DNA of 64,000 nt, taken from assembly GCF_016862435.1 (NCBI RefSeq), contig NZ_BOMY01000041.1, positions 372,001 to 436,000 on the forward strand. The letters are read 5' to 3'. The notes beneath the pieces are model-generated. The model did not search any database. It saw nothing but the letters and a program-made list of their open reading frames with translations, and had not been told where the DNA came from. Positions 38,801 to 45,600 of this stretch are shown piece by piece (position 1 is the first letter of the stretch; each line of letters begins with the position of its first letter). Origin of the DNA: Paractinoplanes tereljensis. Its GTDB lineage: Bacteria; Actinomycetota; Actinomycetes; Mycobacteriales; Micromonosporaceae. Position numbers and translations under genes: made by a program.

Positions 38801-41173
38801 GGAACAGGTCACCGTCGTCGGGCCGACCGAGCAGGTCCCACCCGGCACCGAGGCACCGGTCACGGTGAAGCCGGTCGGCAGGGCACTCTTCGGGATGTCC
38901 ACCTGCACCCCGGTGCGGGCCGCCAGCGACGTCAACGAGACCGTCGCCGTCCCGGACTGACCGGGAGTGATCGTCGCCGGGCCGGTGGTCGTGGTGAGCA
39001 GGGACGCCAGCGGGGTGCGCAGCGTGATGGACGGCAGCGTCGCGTCGCACGTGGTGTTGAGGTCGAGATCGGCGCAGCCGCCGGTGATCGCGACGGCCGG
39101 ATTGGCCAGGGCCGAGATCACCAGCGGGAACGACAACGCCACGGCCGGTCCGCCGGCGGTCAGATCCACGGTGCAGCGGGCGGTGGTCGCCGACTGGGCC
39201 ACGCACGGGTTGCCGGTGAGCGATCCCCAGGTCGAGTTGGCCGGCGCGAAGACGTCGAACGCCGTCTGCACGGCGTTCGACGGTCCCAGGTTGTCGACGC
39301 TGAGCGCCATGGTCGTGGTCTGGCCGGGCAGCACCGTGCCGGCCGACGGGCCGGTCGCGGTCAGATGCAGGGTGGACTGCGGCGCGGCGGTGACCAGGGT
39401 CCCGGTCGCCGTGCCGGTCGAGCCGCCCGCGGTCGCGCTGACCTGGCCGGTCCAGTTCGCGGTGACCGCGGCGGACAGGGTGACCGGCACCGACACCGTC
39501 ACCGACCCGTTCGCCGGCACGGTCACCCCGGTGCAGCCGGTCGCCGTACACGTGCCGCCGCCGGAGGTGGTCACCGTGCCGACGGTGTAGCCGGCCGGCG
39601 CGGCCGGGATCGTGATGGTGGTGGGGTTGGCGGCGATGACACCGAAGTTGGCGACCTGGAACGTCGGCGTCACCTGCGCGCCGCCCGGCGTCGCGGTGGC
39701 CGGGGTGAGGGTGACGGTCTTCAGGTAGACGTCCGGGTCGCCGATGGTGAGCAGCCGGCCGCTGCCGGACACGACGGTGCCGTTGAGGCTGGCGGTGACC
39801 CCGGTCAGGTCCCAGGTGGTGCCGACGGTCGCGCTGACCGGGGCGGTGGCCTGCACGTCCACCGTCGCCGAGCCGGCGGCCGCGACGGTCACGCCGGTGC
39901 AGACGATGTCGGTGGCGCCGACCGTGCACGGCGTGCCGCCGGCCGAGGCCGTGACGGTGATGCCGGCCGGTTTGGCGCCGAGCGGGATGGTGACCGTGGC
40001 GGCCGCGTCGGACGGCCCGACGTTGGTGACGGTCACGTTCGTGGTGGCAGTTTTCCCGGCGTACAGCATGGTGGGGGTGATCGTGACCGAACCGCCCGTG
40101 CTGGACCGAGGCTGGCCGTTGACCAGCGTGCCGGAGCCGGTGATGGTGATGGTCGGGGCGGTGCCGGTGATCGGCGTGCTTGTGACGTTGATGTCGGCGG
40201 CCGTGGCGACCCAGTTCGGCGGGGTGCCGGGCAGGCTGGCCGCCACCTTCACCGGCAGCGAGACCTGCACACTTCCGCCGCCCGGCACGGTCACGTCGGA
40301 ACAGATGACATAGACCGGGTCCGTCGTGCTGCAGGTGCCGCCGCCGGTCACGGTCGGCGCCGGATCCAGGGTGTACGCCGAGGGCGGCTTCGGGACCTTG
40401 ATGACGGTGCCGGGCGTCGCGATGTCGCCGGTGTTCGTCACGGTGACCACAGGGGTGCCGGATTGGCCGGGCGCGACCGAGACCGGCGTGGTGGTCGCGG
40501 TGCCCAGCTTGGCGATCCCGGAACAGGTGGCCTCGCCCGCCACCACGGAGCCGCTGGCCACCACCGCCAGCCCGCTGAGCAGGTCGATGTCGAGGGCCCG
40601 CACGGTGTAGTCGAGGCGCCCGGTGGCCGGGTCCCAGGTGGCGGCGCGTTTGTTGACGGTCGCGGTGAGCACGCCCGGGACGCCGACCGCGAGGCTGATG
40701 GCGGGGTTGACGATGCTCTGCCCGCCGATCTTGAGGTTGGCCACGGTGACGCTGGTGCTGATCCCGGCCGACGTCATCTGGCAGGACGCGGACAGCGCGT
40801 CGACGGCCACCGCGTTGTTGATCAGCTTGAGGCCGGCGACCTGGGAGTCGGCGCTGCCGCCGCCGGTCGCCGGGGCGGCGGTGGCGGTGATCGCCCCGAC
40901 GTAGACCAGGTTCGGGAGCAGCGGGGGCAGCAGGTCGACGACGGCGGTGGAGGCGGTGCTCGCGCTGCCGCCGGTGGTCCAGGTCCGCCGCAGCGGGAGG
41001 GTGAGGTCGATCGGGATGGCGTTGTTGAGCAGGCCGATGTACACCCGCGCGCCGAGCGCGGACGTCGAGATGGTGCCCACGGCCGCGGGGGCCGCCACCG
41101 GGAACAGGGCCAGCGACACGGCCACGACGACTGCGACCGCAAAGGTCACGAATCGGGTGGGCACGGCACTCAC
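26867..41173 (-). CDS. Giant (4768-aa) LAXTG-anchored DUF11-like repeat protein
   Basis: A secreted protein of about 460 kDa. A signal peptide (FVTFAVAVVVAVSLALFP) is followed by a region of about 210 residues resembling choice-of-anchor domains, then roughly 28 beta-sandwich repeats of about 160 residues of the DUF11/CARDB type, each with NTGPSDA-like turns and paired cysteines (GGTC...C, TGGCV...VC). Residues about 720-2690 hold four near-identical 493-residue units. The C-terminus has LAMTG, a hydrophobic helix and RRPTRR, the layout of a sortase substrate; LAXTG is the signal of actinobacterial class E sortases. It starts at GTG 41173; a second GTG at 41164 is also possible. Likely a long surface stalk or adhesin. 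No enzyme domain was seen. Confidence 0.88.
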   Translation of the reverse strand: MSAVPTRFVTFAVAVVVAVSLALFPVAAPAAVGTISTSALGARVYIGLLNNAIPIDLTLPLRRTWTTGGSASTASTAVVDLLPPLLPNLVYVGAITATAAPATGGGSADSQVAGLKLINNAVAVDALSASCQMTSAGISTSVTVANLKIGGQSIVNPAISLAVGVPGVLTATVNKRAATWDPATGRLDYTVRALDIDLLSGLAVVASGSVVAGEATCSGIAKLGTATTTPVSVAPGQSGTPVVTVTNTGDIATPGTVIKVPKPPSAYTLDPAPTVTGGGTCSTTDPVYVICSDVTVPGGGSVQVSLPVKVAASLPGTPPNWVATAADINVTSTPITGTAPTITITGSGTLVNGQPRSSTGGSVTITPTMLYAGKTATTNVTVTNVGPSDAAATVTIPLGAKPAGITVTASAGGTPCTVGATDIVCTGVTVAAAGSATVDVQATAPVSATVGTTWDLTGVTASLNGTVVSGSGRLLTIGDPDVYLKTVTLTPATATPGGAQVTPTFQVANFGVIAANPTTITIPAAPAGYTVGTVTTSGGGTCTATGCTGVTVPANGSVTVSVPVTLSAAVTANWTGQVSATAGGSTGTATGTLVTAAPQSTLHLTATGPSAGTVLPGQTTTMALSVDNLGPSNAVQTAFDVFAPANSTWGSLTGNPCVAQSATTARCTVDLTAGGPAVALSFPLVISALANPAVAITGGCADLDLNTTCDATLPSITLRTPLASLLTTTTGPATITPGQSGTATVSLTSLAARTGVQVDIPKSALPTGFTVTGASVPGGTCSVGPTTVTCSGFALVANTAKSVSLTVAVASSVTPPLVWTVPDLTVTASGETVGAAGTLASAGPVSIVLGATVDQSADRTIEPAGVLVLGLDLRNTGPSDAPAAVFKVAAPTGTTFGAVAAPCTATASLLTCTTALLAGASTGRFTVPLNVAANADPDTPIPATCVDLDGTPGCTGGDVSVPAANLKVPFTARATIAVTAADVTPGDSAAATVRVTAPRDNLVNLRIAVPLAALPGALSVTGVTGPAGATCGVVAGEAVCSGFTLTGGAHADMVLTVAAPAGATGTVTWAVTGILATSGGESVAIDRDLARLAAPQSTLTAAVVAPTGDILPGGTDQVAVTIDNTGPSDAVASVFTVVAPGSATFGTAPAGCTRPDATHITCTLNLTVAAAPVTYSIPVIVDAAATPAATLTGGCVQFAGVCATTIPGIHVGTPLALLLTTVAGPATITPGQSGTATVALTSLAARTGVQVDIPKSALPTGFTVTGASVPGGTCSVGPTTVTCSGFALAANTPKSVSLTVAVASSVTPPLVWTVPDMTVTAGGETAGAAGTLASAGPVSIGLGATVDQSADRMIEPGGVLVLGLDLRNTGPSDAPGAVFMVAAPAGTSFGAVAAPCTATASLLTCTTSLVTGASTGRFAVPLNVAANADPDIPIPATCVDLDGTPGCTGGDVSVPAVNLKVPFTARAVLSVTTADVTPGDSAAATVRVTALRDSLPGLRIAVPLAALPGALTVTGVTGPAGATCGVVAGEAVCSGFTLAGGGTADMVLTVAAPPGATGTVTWAVTGILATSGGESVAVDRDLARLAAARSVLTAAVVAPSGDILPGGTDQVDVTVDNTGPSDAVAAVFTVVAPGSASFGTAPAGCTRPNATHLTCTLDLTVAAAPVTYSIPVIVDPAATPASTLTGGCVQLAGVCATTIPGIHVGTPLSLLLTTVTGPATITPGHSGTATVTLTSLVARTGVQVEIPKSALPAGFTVTGASVPGGTCSVGPTTVTCSGFALAANTPKDVSLTVAVASSVTPPLVWTVPDMTVTSSGETAGAAGTLAVAGPVSTGLGATVDLPADGTIEPGGVLDLGLDLRNTGPSDAPAAVFTVVAPTGTSFGAAPAPCTATAALLTCTKSLVAGASTGRFTVPLNVAANADPDTPIPATCVDLNGTPGCGAGDVAVPAVTLKVPFAARAVLSVTVADVTPGDSAVATVRVTAPRDSLTGLRIAVPLAALPGALTVTGVTGPAGATCGVVAGEAVCSGFTLAGGGTADLALTLAAPPAATGTVTWAVTGIRATSGGESVAVDRDLARLAAPQAALTAMVVAPTGEILPGGTDDVVVTVDNTGPSDAVAAVVTAVAPLGASFGTAPAGCTRPDLTHVTCTFDLTVAAAPVTYTIPFVVDPAATPASTLTGGCVQLAGVCATTIPGIHVGTPLALLLTTVTGPATITPGQSGTATVTLTSLAARTGVQVDIPKSALPTGFTVTGASVPGGTCSVGPATVSCSGFALAANNPKDVSLTIAVAPAVTPPLVWTVPDMTVTSSGETAGAAGILASAGPVSTGLGATVDQPADRTIEPGGVLDLGLDLRNTGPSDAPAAVFTVVAPAGTSFGTVAAPCTAAASLLTCTTSLLAGASTGRFTVPLNVAANADPDTPIPATCVDLNGTPGCGAGDVSIPAVNLKVPFAARAAISVTAADVTPGDSATATVHVAALRDNLVNLRIAVPLAALPGALTVTGVSGPAGATCAVAAGEAACSGFTLSGGATTDLTLTVAAPPGATGTVTWAVTGIRATSGGESVAVDRDLARLDAARSALTAAVVAPSGEILPGGTDQVEVTVDNTGPSDAVAAVVTVVAPADVSFGTAPAGCTRTDPTHVTCTLSLTVAAAPVTYTIPVIVDPAATPAATLTGGCVQLAGVCATSIPAIHVGIPLQQRLTVTTHPDTVVPGTTGTARIDLTSTTAEHDLTVTVPTALPAGLAVTGVTVAGGTCTTTVPIVCSHVDLPTAGITIGLAALPSAPPATWTVTVDVADGTDPATALGHLATVDAPQSALTVVSADGPADGVAKAGGLATVDVVVRNDGPSDATGRPVTATAPAGTTFAANPCAAVPSVVVSCPVTLAFGASTTLSLPVLVPASADPLVTLVGGCVAAAGTPGCTPIRDIVLEVPLDRRATIAAVPAAITPGTTENVEVTVAGTNLTGVTLAVPLPPAGFTLGAVTASGAGTCTTTATTVDCTWAATSLGRITLPISVPAGAVPGTTWTATGIRAADSTGDLTVNRALATVDPARIALGAVVAPITPILPGGTGTVTFTLANTGPSDATGAPVGVILPAGVTFGTRPAGCSTGVAGRTTCPVTVPDGATGVAGPILPILVSATADPTAPLTGGCVDLDDDGTCTATDVPLAVPMEMPFDRRAAVQTAPVFATGDATIVLTSVPPVNDMRMVVPLAGLPAGVTAGPGPGCTADATEITCDDLDGGAVLTVPVTMALNAPAGGIWAPLITVTGPGGGSIAVSGILAQVGPPLYALGVTVPVPAAGDALRGDTVDLIAIVANTGGAVPGLDVPVTVRAPTGTTFGTLDAGTDADCDRTSATTLDCAAGVGTTGPVATWTLPVVVPVAPASATITGGCFDLDGDAACETPIADFVLGAALAAAITVASVQDVTVTPGGTGTATLTLHATGPRDRTTVTLDTTGLPAGLTVSAADLGGTPCTASCPFVAGTLTVTLAAAPDATEGDTWTPAITLDRLGDSVRLTRQLATVGAPDAVLAVDVDPPADDTVRPGTAADVRVTVRNTGISLSRGVPVEITAPAGTAITGTPCPRDSAVRVTCAADIPAGGSVSFTVRLTVGATATPGARMSGGCVDPGATGSCAGTIAFTLATSLAQRATLTLDPADLVPGDAATAYLTMTADRPLTGLTAAIPVAALPAGFQVVGAAGPAGSTCDLTGPIVCTGVDAPAGASHLITLRLRAGAAMAAAVSWAPTVTVTDPDGDTTGVTATLARTLAARTDVRWNLPTPAGTVAPGGTATLTASLHNAGISDATAVAVRLTAPAGATFGPADPHCLPVGGAQFDCTLDLPAGGAPLTLTIPVRVPDGAAAGSTLTGGCLDLGADAVCDAALPDLHVTPALLRGITANTATITPGETGTVTLTVDTTAAAPTVTIPTNALPAGMTVTPPSSCTTANALITCVGTTVALDVAVAADAALATWTPVVTVADAGRSSSAGVTVARVGAARIATTVGVAGPAAGTIRPGGTGTITVTVANAGPSRAAAWAYTVVAPLGLTFGPVASCTPQGGGTRLDCVTDIAAGDRVRIAPAFTVSPAADPATPLTGGCVLVAGNCTAIPDIALATPIAIAVTPGSTPPGGTATASVRITGSARAATLVVPLADLPAGFTASASATGCAATAAEIRCTGLDLPATVAITARTASGALPGRTWSAGVTVTAGTETAIAVADLIATTDRVAAVRYRFSGLGGTVTAGDVTELTVTATNDGPSDAVRNIARLTAPAGTRFGDLSGRAAQDCTVAGPATLTCTYDLARDADLSWTVPLTVAADATGRLAAACVLAAGTTTCGTDLGVTPSIARTGTLTVAGAVIPAGTTGTTVIRMSATVAHSPLALTVPLDALPAGVTVTAADLGDTACAVGTAVTCTDLALAADTPRELRLTVAVGTGVSAGTTWPATGITLANGDDKLVTAGVPVSTSAGAVTRSVTVGTPSLVTPTAGQTTVLPISIAGRGSYQASIVLPANTRAGQLPAGCRAGPTTSIVICAVQLPARLDLPLLVPEGTGHGVQIVGGCVDAALAGETPDGDCDDDADVPLPPLVVGRYAINLTFDQAGAASVLSGTKPVQVRVPYRNEGIRTAENVRFTVVPPIGVTVRSAAILFNPAAAIAATAVRTVAASCTTAGAAVLCAAPDAPALKGHELWLTLATTGRARSGTHLMRVTITTSSDDGNATDNTVEITLRLAGTTGGNLAMTGSQVTGLAALASVLLAVGFVLVAGSRRPTRRPVAMR
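33102..39017 (-). repeat. Four tandem 1,479-bp coding repeats
   Basis: Within the giant gene the marker ccgacgtgg recurs at 33102, 34581, 36060 and 37539, exactly 1,479 bp (493 codons) apart, and the protein shows four units each running from TTxxGPATITPG to IPGIHVG or IPAIHVG. Each unit contains three different domains of about 164 residues. By eye, roughly nine residues in ten are identical between units, far closer than the flanking diverged domains, so this is a recent tandem amplification. The unit boundaries are approximate. Confidence 0.85.
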
Positions 41174-41244
41174 GTGACGATTCTTCGCTTTTGCGTCCCC
41201 CGGGTCAGACGTTTCGCGAAATCAACCGGGTCTGCTAGCTTGAC

Positions 41245-41264
41245 TTTCAACCGATTAGTTGAAA
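41245..41264. promoter_or_regulatory. ArsR-type operator palindrome
   Basis: TTTCAAC (41245-41251) and GTTGAAA (41258-41264) form a perfect 7-bp inverted repeat with a six-base spacer CGATTA, directly before the ribosome-binding site of the ArsR gene. Its length and A/T-rich symmetry fit ArsR-family operators, so autoregulation is likely. A TTGACT at 41240-41245 may be part of the promoter. The divergent giant gene starts 72 bp away and could share control. Confidence 0.6.
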
Positions 41265-41275
41265 AGAGGATGGCG

Positions 41276-41608
41276 ATGCCGGCCGACACGCTGTCGAAGG
41301 TGTTCGCGGCGCTCGCCGACCCGACCCGCCGCGACATGGTGGCCCGGCTGTCGGTCGCCGACGCCACGGTCAACCAGCTGGCTGAGCCGTACGGAATGAG
41401 CCTGCAAGCGGTCTACAAGCACCTGCGAGTCCTGGAGGAGGCGGGCGTGGTGAGCCGAGCGACCGGGCCGCAGCCTCGGCCGGTGCACTTCGAGGCCGGC
41501 TCACTGGACCGCATGGACGAGTGGATCGAGCGTTACCGCCGCCAGGCCGACGAGCGCTACCAGCGCCTCGACCGGGTCCTGGCCGACATGGACGAGGAGC
41601 AGACATGA
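41276..41608 (+). CDS. ArsR-family transcriptional repressor
   Basis: A 110-residue winged-helix regulator of the ArsR/SmtB superfamily, in the branch that accompanies SRPBCC genes. The helix-turn-helix is recognised in FAALADPTRRDMVARL and MSLQAVYKHLRVLEEAGVV. No cysteine metal site is present, so the inducer is probably not a metal ion. ATG 41276 has AGAGG six bases upstream; ATG 41270, two codons earlier, is the alternative. The gene sits at the end of a 14.5-kb open frame that is a shadow of the giant gene. The perfect palindrome 12 bp upstream is the probable operator. ATGA overlap couples it to the SRPBCC gene. Confidence 0.9.
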   Translation: MPADTLSKVFAALADPTRRDMVARLSVADATVNQLAEPYGMSLQAVYKHLRVLEEAGVVSRATGPQPRPVHFEAGSLDRMDEWIERYRRQADERYQRLDRVLADMDEEQT

Positions 41609-42072
41609 CGACAGTGCAAGCCGACCCGGACGTTCCGATCATCCGCATCAAGCGCGACTTCCAGGCCTCCCCGGCACAGCTCCTGCGGGCGCACACCGAC
41701 CCCGAGCTGTTCCGCCGGTGGGTCGGCCCCGACGCCCTGCAGACCCGCATCGACGAGTGGGACGCCCGCTCCGGCGGCAGTTACCGGTACGTCTCGATCA
41801 GCGGCGGCACCGAACACGCGTTCCGCGGCTGCTTCCACGAGATCCGGCCGGACCGCATCGTGCAGACCTTCAGTTACGAGGGCAGCCCCGACGATGTGTT
41901 CCTGGAGACACTCTGGTTCTCCGACCTCGACGACGGCCGCACCCGGCTGCTCACCCAGTCGCTGATCGAGAGCTTCCAGGCTCGCGACCAGTGGCTCAAG
42001 AGCGGCATGGAGGTCGGCGTCAACGAGGGCTACGCCAAGCTGGACGGGATGTTGACCGATGGCACTCTCTGA
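41605..42072 (+). CDS. SRPBCC (AHSA1-type) domain protein
   Basis: A 155-residue protein forming a single START/Bet v 1-like (SRPBCC, AHSA1) domain: IIRIKRDFQASPAQLLRAHTDPELFRRWVGP at the start, GGSYRYVSI and FRGCFHEIRPDRIVQTF in the beta sheet, and the long C-terminal helix WLKSGMEVGVNEGYAKLDGML. Such proteins bind small hydrophobic ligands in a helix-grip pocket. Coupled by ATGA to the ArsR gene and overlapping the next gene by 14 bp, so the three form one operon under the ArsR operator. The ligand is unknown. Confidence 0.9.
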   Translation: MTTVQADPDVPIIRIKRDFQASPAQLLRAHTDPELFRRWVGPDALQTRIDEWDARSGGSYRYVSISGGTEHAFRGCFHEIRPDRIVQTFSYEGSPDDVFLETLWFSDLDDGRTRLLTQSLIESFQARDQWLKSGMEVGVNEGYAKLDGMLTDGTL

Positions 42073-42634
42073 CCTCTCCCCCGCCGAACGCCACCGCGTG
42101 ATCGGCGGCACGTTCGCCGACCGGGTGGCCGGCGCCAAGAACTGGGCCGCCCCGGCGCCGGTCGCCGGCTGGACCGCCCGCGACGTCGTCCGGCATCTGG
42201 TCGAATGGTTTCCGGGTTTCCTGGCCGGCGGCACCGGCATCAAGCTGCCCGGCGGCCCGGCCGTCGACGACGACCCGGCCGGCGCCTGGCAGTCCCAGTA
42301 CACCGCGGTGCAGGCCCTGCTCGACGACCCGGCGACCACGCAGCTGGTGCTGACCAACCCGCACCTGGGCGAGGTCCCGTTGGACCGGGCGATCGACCAG
42401 TTCTACACGTCCGACGTCTTCATGCACACCTGGGACCTGGCCCGCGCCACCGGCCAGGACGACCGCCTCGACGAGGCCTTCAGCGCCATCCTGGTCGGCG
42501 GCATGGAGCCGATGGAGGAGGTAATTCGCTCCTCCGGCCAGTACGGCCCGCGGGTGCCCGTCCCGGCCGGCGCCGACGCGCAGACCCGCCTGCTCGGTTT
42601 TATCGGCCGCGATCCCTTCTGGACGACGCCTTAG
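42059..42634 (+). CDS. TIGR03086/DinB-fold mycothiol-type protein
   Basis: A 191-residue four-helix DinB-like protein of the TIGR03086 or mycothiol-maleylpyruvate-isomerase N-terminal type. The family pattern is seen in APVAGWTARDVVRHLVEWFPGF (first metal-ligand His) and in FYTSDVFMHTWDLARATGQ (second His region). Members are metal-dependent thiol transferases or detoxification proteins that often use mycothiol, which fits an actinomycete host. The start ATG 42059 overlaps the SRPBCC gene by 14 bp. Third gene of the ArsR operon; a joint role in handling a small reactive molecule is inferred. Confidence 0.82.
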   Translation: MALSDLSPAERHRVIGGTFADRVAGAKNWAAPAPVAGWTARDVVRHLVEWFPGFLAGGTGIKLPGGPAVDDDPAGAWQSQYTAVQALLDDPATTQLVLTNPHLGEVPLDRAIDQFYTSDVFMHTWDLARATGQDDRLDEAFSAILVGGMEPMEEVIRSSGQYGPRVPVPAGADAQTRLLGFIGRDPFWTTP

Positions 42635-42688
42635 GCACCGGGCCGTCCCGTGTGAGATGTTCGTACGCACGGACAATCGAGGACGGTC

Positions 42689-45600
42689 ATGGCCCGGATC
42701 TACGTCTCCTCCACGTTCAGCGACCTGAAGGAGTACCGAGCCCAGGTCAGCCTGGCGCTGCGCCGCCTGGGACACGACGACGTCGCGATGGAGTACTACG
42801 TCGCGGAAGACATCCGGCCGCTCGACCGCTGCCTCGCCGACGTCGACTCGTGCGACGTCTACGTGGGCATCTTCGCCTGGCGCTACGGCTTCGTCCCGGC
42901 CGGCCAGGAACTCTCCATCACCGAACTGGAGTATCAGCAGGCCCGGGACGGCGGCAAGACCTGCCTGGTCTTCATCCTGTCGGACGACGCGCCGTGGCCC
43001 CGCAAGCACATCGACCGCGAGCCGGACCGGATCGAACGGTTCCGGGAGGAGCTGGCCGGCGAACATCGCCTGGTAAACACGTTCGAGAACGCCGACGACC
43101 TGGCCCGCAAGGTCAACGAAGCGGTGATCGGCTGGGAGAGACGGTCCGGCCTGGTCGGTGCGAGAGACACCGACTGGTACGCCTACCGGCAGGCCGTACT
43201 CTCCCGCCACCGCTGGGTACGCCTGCAGGTCATCGCGGGCGCGAGCAAGGAACGCGACCCACTGCGCATCCCGCTGACCGAGGTCTTCGAGCCGCAGCTG
43301 GTGGCCCCCGGGGTCTCCGGCACCGAGGTCCCCGACGAGGTACGCCAGTACCAGCAGGAGATCTACGGCAGCCGAGCTACGTCATCGGAGGACAGCGACG
43401 AGGAACTCCTGCTGACCGGTAACCCGGAGCAGGTTCTCGACGTGATCGGGAGGGAACGCGCCCAGGTCGTGCTGGGCGGGCCGGGTTCCGGCAAGAGCAC
43501 CCTTCTCCAGTACGCCATGCTCCGCGTCTGCGAGCCCGGCGACCACGACGCAACCGCGCCCCAGCACCTGCGTGGTGCTCCGATCCCGTTCCTGGTCGAA
43601 TTGCGCAGCTACGTGCTGCAGAAGGATCCCGACTTCCTGAGCCACATCGTCCGACGCGCCGAGCAGTACTACGCGACGGTGCTGGACGCCCGCGCCCTGG
43701 CCGAGCTGCTGGCCGAGGACCAGGGGGCGGTCATCTTCTTCGATGGTCTCGACGAGGTATTCGACCCCGACGAGCGTCGCCGGGTGGTGGATCAATTCCA
43801 GACCTTCATCGACCGCTACCAGGGCGCGCGCATCGTCGTCACGTCCCGCATCGCGGGCTATGACCGAACGGGTCTCGGGCTGGCCGGATTCGACCAATAC
43901 ACGCTGATGCCGCTAACCCTCGGCCACGTCCGCACCTTCGCAGAGCGCTGGTACCGGCACTACACCCTCGAGGGCACCGAACGTACCGCCCAGGGACTGG
44001 TCCAGCGGATCGTGGAGAGCCCGCGACTACTCGACCTGGCCGGTAACCCGCTGCTGCTCACCATGATGGCGGTGATCTACAAGAACCGCGATCTGCCGAA
44101 CGAGCGCTGGCGACTCTACGAACGCTGCGGCGAAACCCTGCTCGAGGACTGGGAGCTGAGCAAGGGAATCGAGGACGAAGACTTCAAGCTCAAGGTACCC
44201 ATCCGCACTGCCCAGAAGTCCGAGATCCTCCAGCAGGTAGCCATGTACATGCTGGAACACAACCAGTCCGGCACCGAACTGAACGCCATCGCGTACGCCC
44301 CCTTGCGCGACATCGTGTCCCAATACCTGAAGGAGAAGTACCAGCTCTCCCCCGGCGAGTCCGAGGCGATCGCGGTCGACATCCTCCGTCACCTGATGGA
44401 ACGCACCTACGTACTGGCCGGCATCGGTGAGCGAGTGTTCGGCTTCGTCCACCGAACCTTCATGGAGTACTTCGCGGCCTGCCGCCGCCTGGCCCAGTTC
44501 AACGCCCGCAAGGCGGACTTCGGCTGGCTGACCCGGGAGGTCTTCGGCGCCCGCTGGAACACCCCCGAATGGGAGGAGGTTCTCCTGCTCCTGATCGCCA
44601 TGCTGCACGACCAGGGCACCCCGATCCACGAGGTGGTGGATTACCTCCGCACCGAGTGCCCGACCTCTCCCCCGTTCAACCTGGCCTTCGCCGCGCGCTG
44701 CCTGGGCGACGCCGGCGACGTCAAGGACCCCGCCTACGGCCAGACCGTTCTGGCCGAACTGGCCCGGGCCATCGTCGAGCAGTCGGCCCTCACCCGCCGG
44801 ACCGGTGCCCAGGAGTTCATGCAGGCCGCGCTGGGGGCTTTCGCGTCCCTGGCCCCGCTGGTGACGATTCCGGCGGCCGTCCAGGAGGCGATCGCCGAGC
44901 TGGACGCGGCCAAGACCGTGGCCGCGCGGACCGCGGCCTGGCAGATGGGTTTCGCCATGCGCTCCCGCAAGGAGCGCCTGGCCTATGCCTTGACGGCATT
45001 ACAAGACCCCCAAGAGGCCGTACGTCGTGGCGCGATCGCCGCCCTCGAACGAGAATGGCCGGGCCGCCCCGACATCGGTGCCGCCCTGGCCGATGTGGTG
45101 AAGAACGACCGGCAGGCACGGGTACGGACGACCGCCCTGTCCACGATGCAACGCTCCTGGCGCACCGAACCGGCAATTCTGGACGCCATCGCCAGCCGAG
45201 CCGACCAGGAAACCGCCTACACCTACGTGGTGCGCCTGATCGAATACCTGGCCGCGAACTGGCACGGCAACCCCACCGCCTTCGACCTGGTCGTCCGCCT
45301 GAGCCGGCGGCCACAGCGGACAATTCCCTACGAATACGACCACCACAGCGTCATCAAGGCGGCCGTCAGTGCCGTCACCCGGGCCTGGCGCACCGACCCC
45401 CGAGCATTCACCAGCATTCGCGACATTGTCGAGAACGATCCCGATTACCGGTGCCGCGAGGCAGCGATCAATGCCATCGCGGGCGGGTGGGCCGAGAATG
45501 ATCAAGCCTGGGCACTCCTTCGGGGCCACGCGATCGGAGCGGCATCGCCGAGCGATCGCCGGGCCGCCATGCGTGCGATCGTCCGGAGCCGGCCCGCGGA

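Noticed and set aside
33102..39017. The regular repeats as a CRISPR or satellite array
   Set aside because: The 1,479-bp period keeps the reading frame and encodes beta-domain repeats; it is a coding amplification.
27089..41608. A 4,839-codon open frame on the plus strand, antisense to the giant gene
   Set aside because: It is a composition artefact of the GC-biased repeats: its product is Arg/Gly-rich with no motif until it runs into the true ArsR gene at 41276. The minus-strand frame has signal peptide, domains and anchor.
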